Assembly: GCA_024234165.1 (NCBI GenBank)
Contig: JACKOP010000002.1
Location: 620,001 to 684,000, forward strand
Direction of reading: 5' to 3'
DNA length: 64,000 bases
From: Pseudomonadales bacterium
GTDB lineage: Bacteria > Pseudomonadota > Gammaproteobacteria > Pseudomonadales > UBA5518
The position numbers and the translations under genes are program-made. Below are positions 35,897 through 45,868 of the stretch, piece after piece. The notes below the pieces were generated by a model. It searched no databases. It was not told the origin of the DNA and saw nothing but the letters and a program-made list of their open reading frames with translations. Every line of letters begins with the position of its first letter. The stretch's first letter is position 1.

Positions 35897-38530
35897 TCAA
35901 TCATCCTTGCTGACGACCCATTTGCCGTCACGATGGTACGCGCGCCAGCCGGTCGGCTTGCCGTCGACCTCGCTCGTCACGTACTGGCGACGCATCTTGC
36001 GGCTGTAACGCACCTGCACCGGATTGCCCGCATCGTCGCGCGCCGGCGCATCGAGCAGGTAGGCGTGTTTCGGGTCGATCTGATCGCGCACCGAACGCAG
36101 CTCCTCGACCAGCGGCGCGCGTGTCTCGCGGTTCTTCGGAAAGCGGCTCGCTGCCAGGAACAGTCCCGAAGCACCGTCACGCAACACGTAGAAATCGTCG
36201 ACCTTCGCGCACCTCAGGTGCGGCATCGGGACCGGCGGCATCCTCGGCGGTGCCGCCTGGCCGTTGCGCAGCAGCTTGCGCGTGTTGTTGCAGCCGCTCG
36301 CGGTGCAGCCGAAGTACTTGCCGAAGCGTCCCGTCTTCAACTGCATGTCCGCTCCGCACTTGTCGCACGGAATCACCGGGCCCTCGTAGCCCTTCAGCTT
36401 GAAACGCCCGCTCTCGATCTCGTAGCCCGGGCAGTCCGGATTGTTGCCGCACACGTGCAGCTTGCGCGTGGCATCGACGAGGTAACTGTCCATCGCCGTG
36501 CCGCAGCGCGCGCAGCGATGCCGCGTACGCAGTACGCGCGATTCGGCCTCCTCATCCTCATCCCCCTCGTCGTGGACCACTTCGTCGCCGTGCACCAGGT
36601 TGATCGTTTCCTTGCAACGCTCGGCAGGAGGCAGCGCATAGCCCGAACAGCCGAGAAACACCCCGGTGCTGCCGGTGCGGATCTGCATCGGACGACCGCA
36701 TGCCGGGCAGGCAATCGAAGTCCCGACCGGCTCGTTGCCACGCATGCCACCAGCAGCGCCCTTGGCGGCTTCGATGCGAGTGGAAAAATCCGCGTAGAAA
36801 TCGTCGAGCACCTTGATCCAGTCGCGTTCGCCCGAGGCAATCTGGTCGAGGAACTCTTCCATGTTGGCAGTGAAGCCGTAGTCCATCAGGTTGGTGAACT
36901 TCTCCGCCAGGCGGTCGGTGACGATGTCGCCGAGCTTCTCCGCGTAGAAGCGCCGGCTCTCGACCCGAGCGTATCCCCTCTCCTGGATCGTCGAGATGAT
37001 CGACGCGTAGGTCGAAGGCCTGCCGATTCCGCGCTTCTCGAGTTCGCGTACCAGCGTGGCCTCCGTATAGCGCGCTGGCGCCTTCGTGAAGTGCTGGCTC
37101 GGCAACAGTTGCAGAAGACGCAGTTCTTCATCGACCTTGACGTCGGGCAGCTCCACGTCCTCGTCCTTGCGCCCCGCGAGCGGCAGCACGCGCAGGAAAC
37201 CATCGAAGCGCAGGATCCGTCCGCGCGCACGCAGTTCGAAATCGCCTGCTGCCACATCGAGCGTGGTCCCCAGGAACTCTGCTGGCACCATCTGGCAGGC
37301 GACGAACTGTCGCCACACCAGCTCGTAGAGCCGCACCGCATCGCGCTCCATACCGCTCAGCGCATCCGGTTCGAGCCGTACGTCCGAAGGGCGGATTGCC
37401 TCGTGAGCCTCCTGCGCGCCGGATTTGCTCGCGTACACGTTCGGGCGCTCCGGCAGATAGCGCGGACCGTGTTCACCGACGATGAAATCACGGCACGCGG
37501 CGACTGCCTCGGCACTGAGGTTCGTCGAATCGGTACGCATGTACGTGATGAAGCCGGCTTCATAGAGCCGCTGCGCCAGCGTCATCGTCTTCTTCACGCT
37601 GAACCCGAGACGGGTGCTTGCGGCCTGCTGCAGCGTCGACGTGATGAATGGTGGCGAGGAGCGTGTGCGCGCCGGCTTGTCCTCGCGCGCCTTGACCACG
37701 TAGCGGGCCTGCTGCAATGCCGCAATCGCCCGCTCGGCCTGCGCACGATTGCCTGGACGGAAATTGTGCTCACCTTCGCGCCGCACCTCGAGACGCAGCG
37801 AGGCACCGGCAGCGGTGCTCGTCTCGGCGTGAACCTCCCAGTATTCCTCGGGCACGAAGGCACGGATCTCGCGCTCGCGATCGACCAGCAGGCGTACCGC
37901 CACCGATTGCACCCGTCCGGCCGACAGTCCGCGCGCGACCTTTTCCCACAGCAGCGGCGACAGCATGTAGCCGACGACCCGGTCCAGGAAGCGTCGTGCC
38001 TGCTGGGCATTCACACGATCGATGTCGATCTGCGCAGGACGCTCGAAGGCTTCCCGGATCGCAGAGCGCGTGATTTCGTTGAATACCACGCGGCGATACT
38101 TCTGCGGGTCGCCGCCGATCGCTTCGCGCAGATGCCACGCGATTGCTTCCCCCTCCCGGTCGAGGTCGGTAGCAAGGTAGATCGCGTCTGCGGCACTCGC
38201 AGCCTTGCGCAGCTCGGCAACGACCTTCTCCTTGCCGGGCAGGATCTGGTAATCGGCACGCCATCCCCCTGCAGGATCGACGCCCATGCGCTTCACGAGT
38301 TGCTCACGCGCCTTGTCTGCGCGGTGCTGCAGCTTTTCCTTCTCGGACATCTTGCGCGTGGCCGCGGCGCTGCGCGCACGCTGCGCGGCGTCGGCAGCAG
38401 ACGCGGAACCGCTGACCGGCAAGTCGCGGATATGCCCGATGCTCGACTTCACGACGAAGTCGCGTCCCAGGTACTTGTTGATGGTCTTCGCCTTCGCAGG
38501 CGACTCCACGATGACCAGCGCCTTGCCCAT
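35897..38530 (-). CDS. topA: DNA topoisomerase I (omega protein)
   Basis: 877 residues. Relaxes negative supercoils by transient single-strand breakage. TOPRIM motifs: MGKALVIVESPAKAKTINKYLG and the acidic triad region YLATDLDREGEAIAWHL. Active-site Tyr330 is in AGFITYMRTDSTNLS. At the C-terminus are several zinc-finger/zinc-ribbon segments (ACGRPMQIRTGSTGVFLGCSGY; RCGTAMDSYLV; CDKCGADMQLKTGRFGKYFGC) as in the E. coli enzyme. Length agrees with the family. Confidence 0.97.
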   Translation of the reverse strand: MGKALVIVESPAKAKTINKYLGRDFVVKSSIGHIRDLPVSGSASAADAAQRARSAAATRKMSEKEKLQHRADKAREQLVKRMGVDPAGGWRADYQILPGKEKVVAELRKAASAADAIYLATDLDREGEAIAWHLREAIGGDPQKYRRVVFNEITRSAIREAFERPAQIDIDRVNAQQARRFLDRVVGYMLSPLLWEKVARGLSAGRVQSVAVRLLVDREREIRAFVPEEYWEVHAETSTAAGASLRLEVRREGEHNFRPGNRAQAERAIAALQQARYVVKAREDKPARTRSSPPFITSTLQQAASTRLGFSVKKTMTLAQRLYEAGFITYMRTDSTNLSAEAVAACRDFIVGEHGPRYLPERPNVYASKSGAQEAHEAIRPSDVRLEPDALSGMERDAVRLYELVWRQFVACQMVPAEFLGTTLDVAAGDFELRARGRILRFDGFLRVLPLAGRKDEDVELPDVKVDEELRLLQLLPSQHFTKAPARYTEATLVRELEKRGIGRPSTYASIISTIQERGYARVESRRFYAEKLGDIVTDRLAEKFTNLMDYGFTANMEEFLDQIASGERDWIKVLDDFYADFSTRIEAAKGAAGGMRGNEPVGTSIACPACGRPMQIRTGSTGVFLGCSGYALPPAERCKETINLVHGDEVVHDEGDEDEEAESRVLRTRHRCARCGTAMDSYLVDATRKLHVCGNNPDCPGYEIESGRFKLKGYEGPVIPCDKCGADMQLKTGRFGKYFGCTASGCNNTRKLLRNGQAAPPRMPPVPMPHLRCAKVDDFYVLRDGASGLFLAASRFPKNRETRAPLVEELRSVRDQIDPKHAYLLDAPARDDAGNPVQVRYSRKMRRQYVTSEVDGKPTGWRAYHRDGKWVVSKDD

Positions 38531-38642
38531 GATCGTGTCGGATTTCCAGGGTATCTGATAGAGGGGGGTATCGAACGAGGCGCCATATATACGGGCTGCC
38601 CCCCGGCAGGGTCAAGCACCACCACGCCGGGGCGCTCAGGCT

Positions 38643-39104
38643 TCAGCCCTGCGTGCCAAGCGCCTCGCGCAGCCCTCGCAACGCGGTCCCGATACGCTCG
38701 ACGTCGGCCTCGCAGCCCTTTTCGTCCCAGCGAACGAGCAGTCCATCCGCCCCGCTGCGCAAGGCGAAGGCACCTGCCGGCAAATCGTGCGGCAGGTGCC
38801 TTGCGAGCTCCTGCACACGGCAATCCACGGCCCCCCCGTGCCACCCGGCGCCTGCCGCTCGCTCCAGCACGAAGCTTCGCATGCGCACTTCACGCGCCTC
38901 GTCGAGGCGCCACGGCAACACATAGTCCGCATGACCCGCGCGCGCGCCGGCTGCATCCACCTGCACCCGCAAGCCCAGCGCCGTCGCACGCGCGCGCAAT
39001 CGCGCCAGTTGCGCCTGTCTTGGCGATGGGCGCATCGCAACCACCGGTGCGATTGCGACCAGCAGGGTCAGGACGAGGATCGGCACGAAAAGCTTCACAT
39101 GCAT
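38643..39104 (-). CDS. hypothetical membrane-anchored protein
   Basis: 153 residues. A single N-terminal hydrophobic segment (FVPILVLTLLVAIAPVVAM) is followed by a basic cytoplasmic- or periplasmic-facing region rich in Arg and Ala (PSPRQAQLARLRARATALGLRV). Two cysteines (DCRVQEL; EKGCEADV) could pair. Similar proteins upstream of topA in related bacteria are uncharacterised. No function assigned. Confidence 0.65.
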   Translation of the reverse strand: MHVKLFVPILVLTLLVAIAPVVAMRPSPRQAQLARLRARATALGLRVQVDAAGARAGHADYVLPWRLDEAREVRMRSFVLERAAGAGWHGGAVDCRVQELARHLPHDLPAGAFALRSGADGLLVRWDEKGCEADVERIGTALRGLREALGTQG

Positions 39105-39208
39105 ACACCCTGTGCAACGGCGTCGACGCCATTTGCGGCGCCGGCAAATTTTGGGCTATGGTAAATCAGGCTGTCCTGACCCGACCAATACCGGAGGATG
39201 AACGAGCG

Positions 39209-39652
39209 ATGGGCGCGTACCGACACCTTCTTCTGGGGCTGGATCTCAGCAGTGAATCACACCAGGTCGTCGCACGTGCGGTGGCGATGCGTGATGCCTT
39301 CGGCTGCGAGCTCAGCGTGGTGCATGTCATCGAACCGCTCAGTTTTGCCTACGGCGGTGATATTCCGATGGACTTCTCCGGAATCCAGGAAGAGATCCAC
39401 AAGCAGGCCCGCGTGCATCTCGCCCAGATCTGTGACCCGCTGAACATCCCGGAACGCAACCGTCACCTGGTGGTCGGGCGCGCAGAAACCGAAATCCATC
39501 ACATCGCGGAAGAAGCCGGAGTCGACCTGATCGTGGTCGGCAGCCACGGTCGTCGCGGCCTCGCGCTGCTGATGGGTTCGACCGCCAACGGCGTGCTGCA
39601 TGGTGCGAAGTGCGACGTGCTCGCGGTGCGTGTGAAGCCGACCGGGCGCTGA
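39209..39652 (+). CDS. universal stress protein (UspA family)
   Basis: 147 residues. Begins MGAYRHLLLGLDLSSESHQVV and ends with the ATP-binding pattern G-x2-G-x9-G-[ST] in VGSHGRRGLALLMGSTANGVLHGAKCDVLAVR. FSYGG-type loop (LSFAYGGDIPMDF) places it close to UspA. A GGAGG lies 11 bases before the ATG; a different ATG overlapping that site is in the wrong frame. It is divergent from the small membrane protein gene. Confidence 0.93.
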   Translation: MGAYRHLLLGLDLSSESHQVVARAVAMRDAFGCELSVVHVIEPLSFAYGGDIPMDFSGIQEEIHKQARVHLAQICDPLNIPERNRHLVVGRAETEIHHIAEEAGVDLIVVGSHGRRGLALLMGSTANGVLHGAKCDVLAVRVKPTGR

Positions 39653-39675
39653 CCTTGCAGCATCGATCGCGCGCA

Positions 39676-41637
39676 GTGGCAGTTCGCGCGATACGGCTCA
39701 TCAGCTGGCTTCTCGCCGGTCTGTTGCTCGCGTCGACGTGGCGTGCAAGCGCCGCCGGGGAGACTTCGCTCGAGCGCCAGCGCGTCCTGTATCGCGACTC
39801 GCTGGCGGCGCTGCGTGCGGGCAATCGTCAGCCGTTCCTGCGCGCACGCCCCGACCTGCTCGATTACCCGCTTTACCCGTACCTCGAACTCGAGGATCTG
39901 CGCCGGCGCATTGCCTCATCGCCCACCACCGAAGTCGAAGCATTCCTGCAACGATACGCCGGCGAACTGCCTGCGCTGCGCCTGCGCGACGCCTGGTTGA
40001 GTGCGCTGGAGAGGCGCGGCGACTGGAACGGATTCCTGCGTCATTACGACGCCGGCAGTGCCGATCTGCCGCGGCGCTGCAACCACGCACTGGCGCTGCT
40101 GCGGACCGGGAACAGCGCTGCAGCCGACCAGGCTGCCGCCGCCTTGTGGGTAGCCCCACGATCACTGCCGGCCAACTGCGATCCCGTCTTTGCCGCGTGG
40201 ATGCAGCGGGGCAACCCGCAGCCGGAACTGGCGTGGCAGCGCTTCGAGGCAGCAATGGCAGCCGGACAGATCCCGCTTGCACGCTACCTGCAGCGTTTTC
40301 TGCCGCCGTCTGCCCGCGCAGACGCAGAGCTTTTCCTGCAAGCTGCAGACAACCCTGCGCTTGCCACCGATGCGCGACGCTGGCGCCCACGCGAGACACG
40401 CCATGCGCAGATACTCGATTTCGCACTGACACGTCTCGCATCGCGCGACGTACGCACGGCACGCAGCACCCTGCAACAGGTGCTGCGCACCGACGGCGTC
40501 GACGCCACGCAGTTGCAGGGCGCTGCGAGCCGGGTCGCCAACGCACTGGCGGCAATCTCCGGGACCGAGGCACTGCACTGGATCATGGGACTGGACGCCG
40601 CTGCCCGCAGCGAGCGGCTGAGCGAGGATGCGGTGCGCTACGCGCTGCGCAGCGATGGCTGGGATTCGGTACTGGGCGCTCTCGATCTGCTGCCGGCCAC
40701 GCTCGCGACGACGGAGCGCTGGCGGTACTGGGCAGCCCGCGCAGGCAGTGCACGCGGCGTGCAGACAGCACAGGCCGCGTGGCCGGCGCTGGCACAGACC
40801 CGCAGCTGGTACGGCTTTCTCGCCGCCGATCACCTCGGTCGCCCCTACGCGATGCAGCACCGCAGAGACGCCACCGATCAGACCCTGCTCGACGCCGTGC
40901 GCGCGCTTCCTGGCATCATGCGCGCACGGGAACTCTCGTACATCGGCGCCGGACTGGAATCACGCCGTGAATGGCTGCACACCACGCGCCGGCTCGACGC
41001 CCGGCAGCAGGTTGCCGCGGCGCACCTGGCTGCGCAGTGGGGCTGGCATCAGCTCGCCATCATGACGCTGGCAGCAGCACAGGAATGGAACGCGCTCGAC
41101 CTGCGCTTTCCGATCGTGCACCGCAGCGATTTCGACGCTGCGGCGCGGCGCGAAAAGGTCGACGCAAGCTGGCTTTATGCGATCGCACGCCAGGAGAGTG
41201 CCCTCGACCCCGGTGTACGCTCGCCGGCGGGGGCGCTCGGCCTGATGCAGGTGATGCCTGCAACCGCGCAACTGACGGCACGGCAGGCGGGCATTCCCTA
41301 TCGGGGCAGCAGCGATCTGCTCGACCCGGCACGCAATGTGCTGATCGGCAGCAGCTATATGCGCATGATGCTCGACCGCTTCGGACAGAACCGGGTCCTC
41401 GCTGCAGCCGCGTACAACGCCGGCCCGGGGCGGATCGGGCAATGGCTGCAGCGCCACCCCGCCGACGTCGAATACGATCGCTTCGTCGAAACCATTCCGT
41501 TTCGGGAAACGCGCCAGTACGTACAGAACGTGCTGAGCTTCGCCGTGATCTACGCGTACCTCGAAAATCGCCAGATACCGCTGGTACAGGCGCACGAGCG
41601 AGTGATCCACAACCCCTACGCCGGCGTCCGGCACTGA
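39676..41637 (+). CDS. slt: soluble lytic murein transglycosylase
   Basis: About 653 residues. Cleaves peptidoglycan glycan strands with formation of 1,6-anhydromuropeptides in the periplasm. Signal peptide AVRAIRLISWLLAGLLLASTWRASA, an alpha-superhelical U/L domain of about 430 residues, then the lysozyme-like SLT domain with catalytic Glu507 in YAIARQESALDPGVRSPAGALGLMQVMPATA and AYNAGPGRIGQWL. The start is either GTG 39676 (chosen because it gives a compact signal peptide) or TTG 39655, which would add seven residues. It closely follows the universal stress protein gene. Confidence 0.92.
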   Translation: MAVRAIRLISWLLAGLLLASTWRASAAGETSLERQRVLYRDSLAALRAGNRQPFLRARPDLLDYPLYPYLELEDLRRRIASSPTTEVEAFLQRYAGELPALRLRDAWLSALERRGDWNGFLRHYDAGSADLPRRCNHALALLRTGNSAAADQAAAALWVAPRSLPANCDPVFAAWMQRGNPQPELAWQRFEAAMAAGQIPLARYLQRFLPPSARADAELFLQAADNPALATDARRWRPRETRHAQILDFALTRLASRDVRTARSTLQQVLRTDGVDATQLQGAASRVANALAAISGTEALHWIMGLDAAARSERLSEDAVRYALRSDGWDSVLGALDLLPATLATTERWRYWAARAGSARGVQTAQAAWPALAQTRSWYGFLAADHLGRPYAMQHRRDATDQTLLDAVRALPGIMRARELSYIGAGLESRREWLHTTRRLDARQQVAAAHLAAQWGWHQLAIMTLAAAQEWNALDLRFPIVHRSDFDAAARREKVDASWLYAIARQESALDPGVRSPAGALGLMQVMPATAQLTARQAGIPYRGSSDLLDPARNVLIGSSYMRMMLDRFGQNRVLAAAAYNAGPGRIGQWLQRHPADVEYDRFVETIPFRETRQYVQNVLSFAVIYAYLENRQIPLVQAHERVIHNPYAGVRH

Positions 41638-41768
41638 GCGTGCGCCAAACCGGCACGCGCAGCATGACTTCGTGCATGGAAATCGTACGTGAAGCATCGT
41701 GATAAGGCGCAACGCGAAGGCTACAATCACGCATCACCTACGGACCACAGTCGTGGAGACCACCCTTC

Positions 41769-43001
41769 ATGGAGGCCAAGCCAATCCTGCTTGCCAGGCA
41801 GCCAATCTACGACGCCTCGCTGGAAGTGGTTGCCTTCGAATTGCTGTACCGCTCCACCTCACCGGATGCAGCCGCCGTCGAGGACGGTGACGAAGCATCC
41901 TCTCGCGTACTACTGACCACTTTCGGTGGCGAAAGCATCCTGGAAATCACCGACGGCAAACCGGTATTCATCAATTTCACCGGCCACCTGATCGTCAACC
42001 CGCCCCCGGTAGATCCACGGCATCTGGTCGTCGAAGTGCTCGAGGATGTCAGCGTGACTACCGAACTGCTGCAGGGCGTACGGCGTCTGCGCGAGCGCGG
42101 CTACCGCATTGCGCTCGACGATTTCCAGCATCACCCGAGCCTGACGCCGCTGGTGGAGCTGGCCGACATCGTGAAGCTCGACGTGCTGGAACTCGGTGAT
42201 GTCAAGCTGCGTGCGGAGGTTCGCCAGTTGCGCAACTACCCGCTGCGACTGCTGGCGGAGAAGATCGAATCGTGGGAGATGTTCAACCACTGCGTCGATC
42301 TGGGGTTCAGCTACTTCCAGGGCTTCTTCCTCGCGCGTCCGCAACTCCTGCACGGGAAGCGCATGACACCCGCACGAGCCGCCGTGATCACGCTGATGGC
42401 ACGCATCGCACAGCCCGATATCAGCGTCGGAGAACTCGCTGCAACGATCCAGACCGACCCCGTACTCAGCTTCAACCTGATCAAGCTGGTCAACTCGCCG
42501 ATCCATCGCCGCGCCGTGGCAGTCGAATCGCTGCGCGATGCGATCTTCACGCTGGGCGTGGATCGCGTGCGCGGCTGGTGTCATCTGCTGGTCCTGTCGC
42601 GCCTCGACGGCAAGCCGAGCGAACTCACGCGCATTGCAATGAACCGCGCCCGCTTCTGCGAACTGCTCGGCAGCCAGATCGACCGATCCATGTCAGGGCG
42701 CTGTTTCACGCTGGGCATATTGTCCACGCTGGACGCGTTCCTGGACGAAACGCTCGACAGCATCATCACGACGATGGGACTCAGCGTGGAGCTCAACGAC
42801 GCCCTGCTGGCACGCTGCGGCACGCTGGGCCTGATCCTCACGACCGTGCTCGCGTTCGAGACGGCTGCGTGGATGCAGGTGCCATGGCCACAACTCGCCG
42901 CGCTGGGCGTGAACCAGCAGCTCGCCGAGGAAGCCTATCTCGAGAGCCTGCGCTGGGTCAGCGAGGCGCTTGGTCGCGACGGTTCGAAGATGTTCGGCTG
43001 A
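41769..43001 (+). CDS. EAL-HDOD (YuxH-type) signalling protein
   Basis: 410 residues. The N-terminal half is an EAL-fold domain (ILLARQPIYDASLEVVAFELLYRS; FINFTGHLIV; LVVEVLEDVSVTTELLQGV; GYRIALDDFQ; DIVKLDVLEL; LLAEKIESWEMF; GFSYFQGFFLARP). EAL itself is replaced by FELL, and catalytic metal ligands are not fully conserved, so it probably does not hydrolyse c-di-GMP. The C-terminal half is an HDOD domain (ELAATIQTDPVLSFNLIKLVNSP, AIFTLGVDRVRGWCHLLVLS). Proteins of this type act as output or scaffold components. A TACAAT at 41722-41727 may be the -10. The 3' end overlaps the glutaredoxin-like gene by 44 bases. Confidence 0.9.
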   Translation: MEAKPILLARQPIYDASLEVVAFELLYRSTSPDAAAVEDGDEASSRVLLTTFGGESILEITDGKPVFINFTGHLIVNPPPVDPRHLVVEVLEDVSVTTELLQGVRRLRERGYRIALDDFQHHPSLTPLVELADIVKLDVLELGDVKLRAEVRQLRNYPLRLLAEKIESWEMFNHCVDLGFSYFQGFFLARPQLLHGKRMTPARAAVITLMARIAQPDISVGELAATIQTDPVLSFNLIKLVNSPIHRRAVAVESLRDAIFTLGVDRVRGWCHLLVLSRLDGKPSELTRIAMNRARFCELLGSQIDRSMSGRCFTLGILSTLDAFLDETLDSIITTMGLSVELNDALLARCGTLGLILTTVLAFETAAWMQVPWPQLAALGVNQQLAEEAYLESLRWVSEALGRDGSKMFG

Positions 43002-43275
43002 GCGCCTCGAGCAGTTGCAGCACCGCCGCAGCGTCGAACGGCCAGCCGATCTCGGCTGCGTGTTCACCGCTGCTGCGCAGCACCGGGATCCGTATTCCGT
43101 AACGCTCCAGCAGATACTCGCTGTCGGCAATATCGACGCGAGCGAGGCGCATCCCGGCGGCCAGCACCAGTGGCGCAATCAGTGCATCGGCCAGCTCGCA
43201 GAGATGGCATCCCGCCGTGTGGTAGAGAACGAGTTCCGCCGGGAGCGTCCCGCGCTCCGGAAGATCGGTGCTCAA
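42958..43275 (-). CDS. glutaredoxin family protein (DUF836-like)
   Basis: 105 residues. Thioredoxin-fold start LVLYHTAGCHLCELADALI with the redox pair C23-x2-C26, then LARVDIADSEYLLERYGIRIPVL with the cis-proline. Likely a small disulfide oxidoreductase. The only usable start is TTG at 43275, which overlaps the preceding nitroreductase stop as TTGA, so translation is probably coupled. The C-terminal end runs under the 3' end of the EAL-HDOD gene on the other strand. Confidence 0.8.
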   Translation of the reverse strand: MSTDLPERGTLPAELVLYHTAGCHLCELADALIAPLVLAAGMRLARVDIADSEYLLERYGIRIPVLRSSGEHAAEIGWPFDAAAVLQLLEALSRTSSNRRDQAPR

Positions 43276-43841
43276 GACCCTGTCGCCCGCCAGTGCACGA
43301 AAAACTCTGCCGGATCGAGCGCGACCGGCTCGCGCGGCGGCACTTGCGGGGTTCCCAGATACAGGAATCCGGCGACCCGATCGCCCGCCTCCAGCCCGAG
43401 GTGTGTGGCCAGCGGATCGACGTAAGTCACGTCCCCGGTGCGCCAGATGCTGCCAAACCCCAGCGCGTATGCCGCAAGCTGCATGTTCTGCACGGCACAG
43501 GCAAGCGACAGCATCTGCTCGATTCGAGGCACCTTCGGGTGCTCGACCGTGCGCGCAACCAGCACGATCACCAGCGGAGCGCGCAGTGGCGCCGCAGCCA
43601 GTTTCTCCAGCACCTGCGCGTCCGCCTGCGGGCGCGCAGCGCGCAGCGCTGCCACCAGTGCCGCGCCGAGCCGGTGACGTGCATCACCTTCGACGACCAG
43701 GAATCGCCACGGTCGCAGATGCCCGTGGTCCGGCGCACGCAGTGCAGCACCAAAGATCTGTTCACGCTCGGCACCCTGCGGTGACGGATCGATCAGACGC
43801 TGACAGGAAACACGGTTCAGCAGCGCATCCAGTGCGTCCAT
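43272..43841 (-). CDS. nitroreductase family protein (YdjA-like)
   Basis: 189 residues. FMN-binding nitroreductase fold: LLNRVSCQRL, APDHGHLRPWRFLVVEGDARHRLG, SLACAVQNMQLAAYALGFGSIWRTG and VAGFLYLGTP. This subgroup (about 185 aa) resembles E. coli YdjA; the substrate is unknown. It is followed by the glutaredoxin-like gene with a four-base overlap and preceded by fabY on the same strand. Confidence 0.88.
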   Translation of the reverse strand: MDALDALLNRVSCQRLIDPSPQGAEREQIFGAALRAPDHGHLRPWRFLVVEGDARHRLGAALVAALRAARPQADAQVLEKLAAAPLRAPLVIVLVARTVEHPKVPRIEQMLSLACAVQNMQLAAYALGFGSIWRTGDVTYVDPLATHLGLEAGDRVAGFLYLGTPQVPPREPVALDPAEFFVHWRATGS

Positions 43842-43844
43842 GAC

Positions 43845-45712
43845 TCAGCCCTCGTGCATGTCCGGATACGGGGACGGCATGTCCAGATCCACCGCCAGCG
43901 CATAGCCCGGTACGCGCAGACCTCCCGACTCCCAGGCCAGGTCATCACCGTGCAGCACACCGTGGTCGAAGTGGTAGATCGGCGGCGCCTCGCCTCGGCT
44001 CGCACGCTCGTCGTGGTCACGGCTGCGTTCGAGCACCGACTCGTTCAGTCGCTGCCATTGCAGCCAGCGCTCGCGCCCGTGACGCTTGGCGAGCATGCGC
44101 GCGGCGATGTGCGGTGCCAGCACGGTCGCGCTGGCGTTGTTGCCCCCGAAACCCTTGGCGTTGATCAGCGCCACGTCGAGCTCCCGGGCCGCACGCGCCT
44201 CGTGCCGACGCAGGATCGCCAGCCGTTCGCAATGCACATCGTCCGCCGTGCGATCGGCGGTGAGTATTCCCGGTAGCAGCCCGTACGCCCAGGACCCCAG
44301 CGTCATCACCAGCTGGTCTCCTGCTGCCGCTCCGATCGAATGACCCAGATACGCCTTCAGCGCGCAGACCGGCCAGTCGCGAATGCCGAACACGCGAGCG
44401 GTTTCATCGAGGATGTGCGACTCGGTGACACGATTCTGCGGTGTACCCGTGCCGTGTGCCTGCACGAAGGATCGCCTGCGCAGTGCCTCCTCGCCGACAA
44501 TGGTGCGCGCCAGCGCGGCCGCGCGCGCCATCGTCAGATAGTTGCCGACGCCCGGTGAGGAAATGGACTTCTTGTAGCCATCCGCGTTCACGAACACATC
44601 GGCTACCGCCGCGTGGACGCTCGCACCGAGCTCGAGCGCAAGCTCGTCGTCCATCAGCACCACGAACTGGGCCGACTCGGCGATCGTGAAGCCGCAGTTT
44701 GCCGCGAACGGCCGGCACGCCCTGGTGTAATCCGGCGCCACACCGGCAGGCAGCCCATCGAGCGCACACAAGTCCTCGTCGGTGGCGAGCGCACCCATCG
44801 CCGCGTAACCCTCGATCACCTCCGGAGTGATCGGCGCCTCGGCATTACCCACGATCACCACCCTGGCACGACCCGAACGGATGTCGCTCACCGCATGGCC
44901 CAGGTTGTAAAGGAAGGATGCGCACGCACCCATGCTGGTTCCGGTGTTGCCGAGGCTGCCGAGGATGTACGCATTGATGAAATCGGCCGGCATTTCGGCA
45001 AAGCCGAACGGGCACTGTTTCGACGTCACGCGCCGGCCCATCGCCCGCGACGCCATCATGCCGCCGTTGCCGTGCCCATCGAGCTGGCTCATGCCGCTGC
45101 CGGCGTAGACGCTGATCTGCTCCGGAGGCACCCGTTCACGCACCAGAGCCCAGTCGATACCGAGCGACTGCAACGCATCGGAGGCGCCGAAGACGGTCAT
45201 CTGCAGGCCGCGCGGATGACTGCGCGCAGGGTAGAGCGCGCGCGGATCGAAGCCGGTGGGCAATTGCCCGGCCGCATTGACCTCGGAGCGACGTTCCGCC
45301 GGCAACAACAGTTCGAACCCCTCCGTGACCAGGACTTCGACGCTGCGCCCCTCGTCACCGAGCACGTTCCAGTGCGCAGGCAAGGGATCGGGAAGTTGGG
45401 CTGCGGGGATCCGGAAACGCATCCCTTCCGCTGGCGGCGTCCACTGCATGCGCCGGTTCCACACGATACGTTCGCTGTCGAAATGTTCGGCCTCGATACG
45501 ACGCACCAGCGTGTGCCTGCGCATCTGCGCTCGTGCCGCCTCGCTGTGCGGATCGGCAACCCCCATCAGGGCGGCCAAGGCTGCGCCAGGTCGCATCGGC
45601 CTGCGCTGCCGGCAGCGCGTCGATCACGAGACGGCGAAAACCATGGTGTGCCGAACTGCGACCGGCCGGCGAAACACCGCCGAAACCTGTGGATCACGGG
45701 AGCCCTCGACAT
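43845..45712 (-). CDS. fabY: beta-ketoacyl-ACP synthase FabY, N-terminus split by two apparent frameshifts
   Basis: Residues encoded from 45596 to 43845 (583 codons) are intact and match FabY, which starts fatty-acid synthesis from acetyl-CoA and malonyl-ACP in Pseudomonas. The nucleophile is in GTSMGACASFLYNL, with QAHGTGTPQNRVTE and KAYLGHSIGA supplying the histidines and INAKGFGGNNAS near the end. The missing N-terminus is found upstream in other frames: MSRAPVI from the ATG at 45712 (GAGG upstream), then TGFGGVSPAGRSSAHHGFRR...ADATWRSL, then AALMGVADPHSE in the main frame. One extra base at about 45691 and one at about 45575 would restore a continuous protein of about 620 aa. See findings for the sequence-error alternative. 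Confidence 0.85.
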
Positions 45713-45868
45713 GGGGTTCTCTACCTCGGCAGCGAATGGCAGGGAGGCACCCAGCGCACTGGAACGCAACGCCTCCAGTCTATTGATCCACCGTCAGGCA
45801 CACTTGCATTTTTCAGCCACGTTACGTTATTTTTTCGGCCATATATTCCGGGAATTTTCCAAACCACG
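45713..45868. other. divergent intergenic region between fabY and the AraC-type regulator
   Basis: 156 bases; the right half is unusually A+T-rich for this window (TTTTTCAGCC..., GTTATTTTTTCGGCCATATATTCC). It presumably holds both promoters, but no -35/-10 pair is convincing. No gene seen. Confidence 0.4.

Noticed and set aside
35933..39208. Very long + strand open frame opposite topA
   Set aside because: Shadow of a high-GC gene on the other strand; only the last 147 codons (universal stress protein) match a family.
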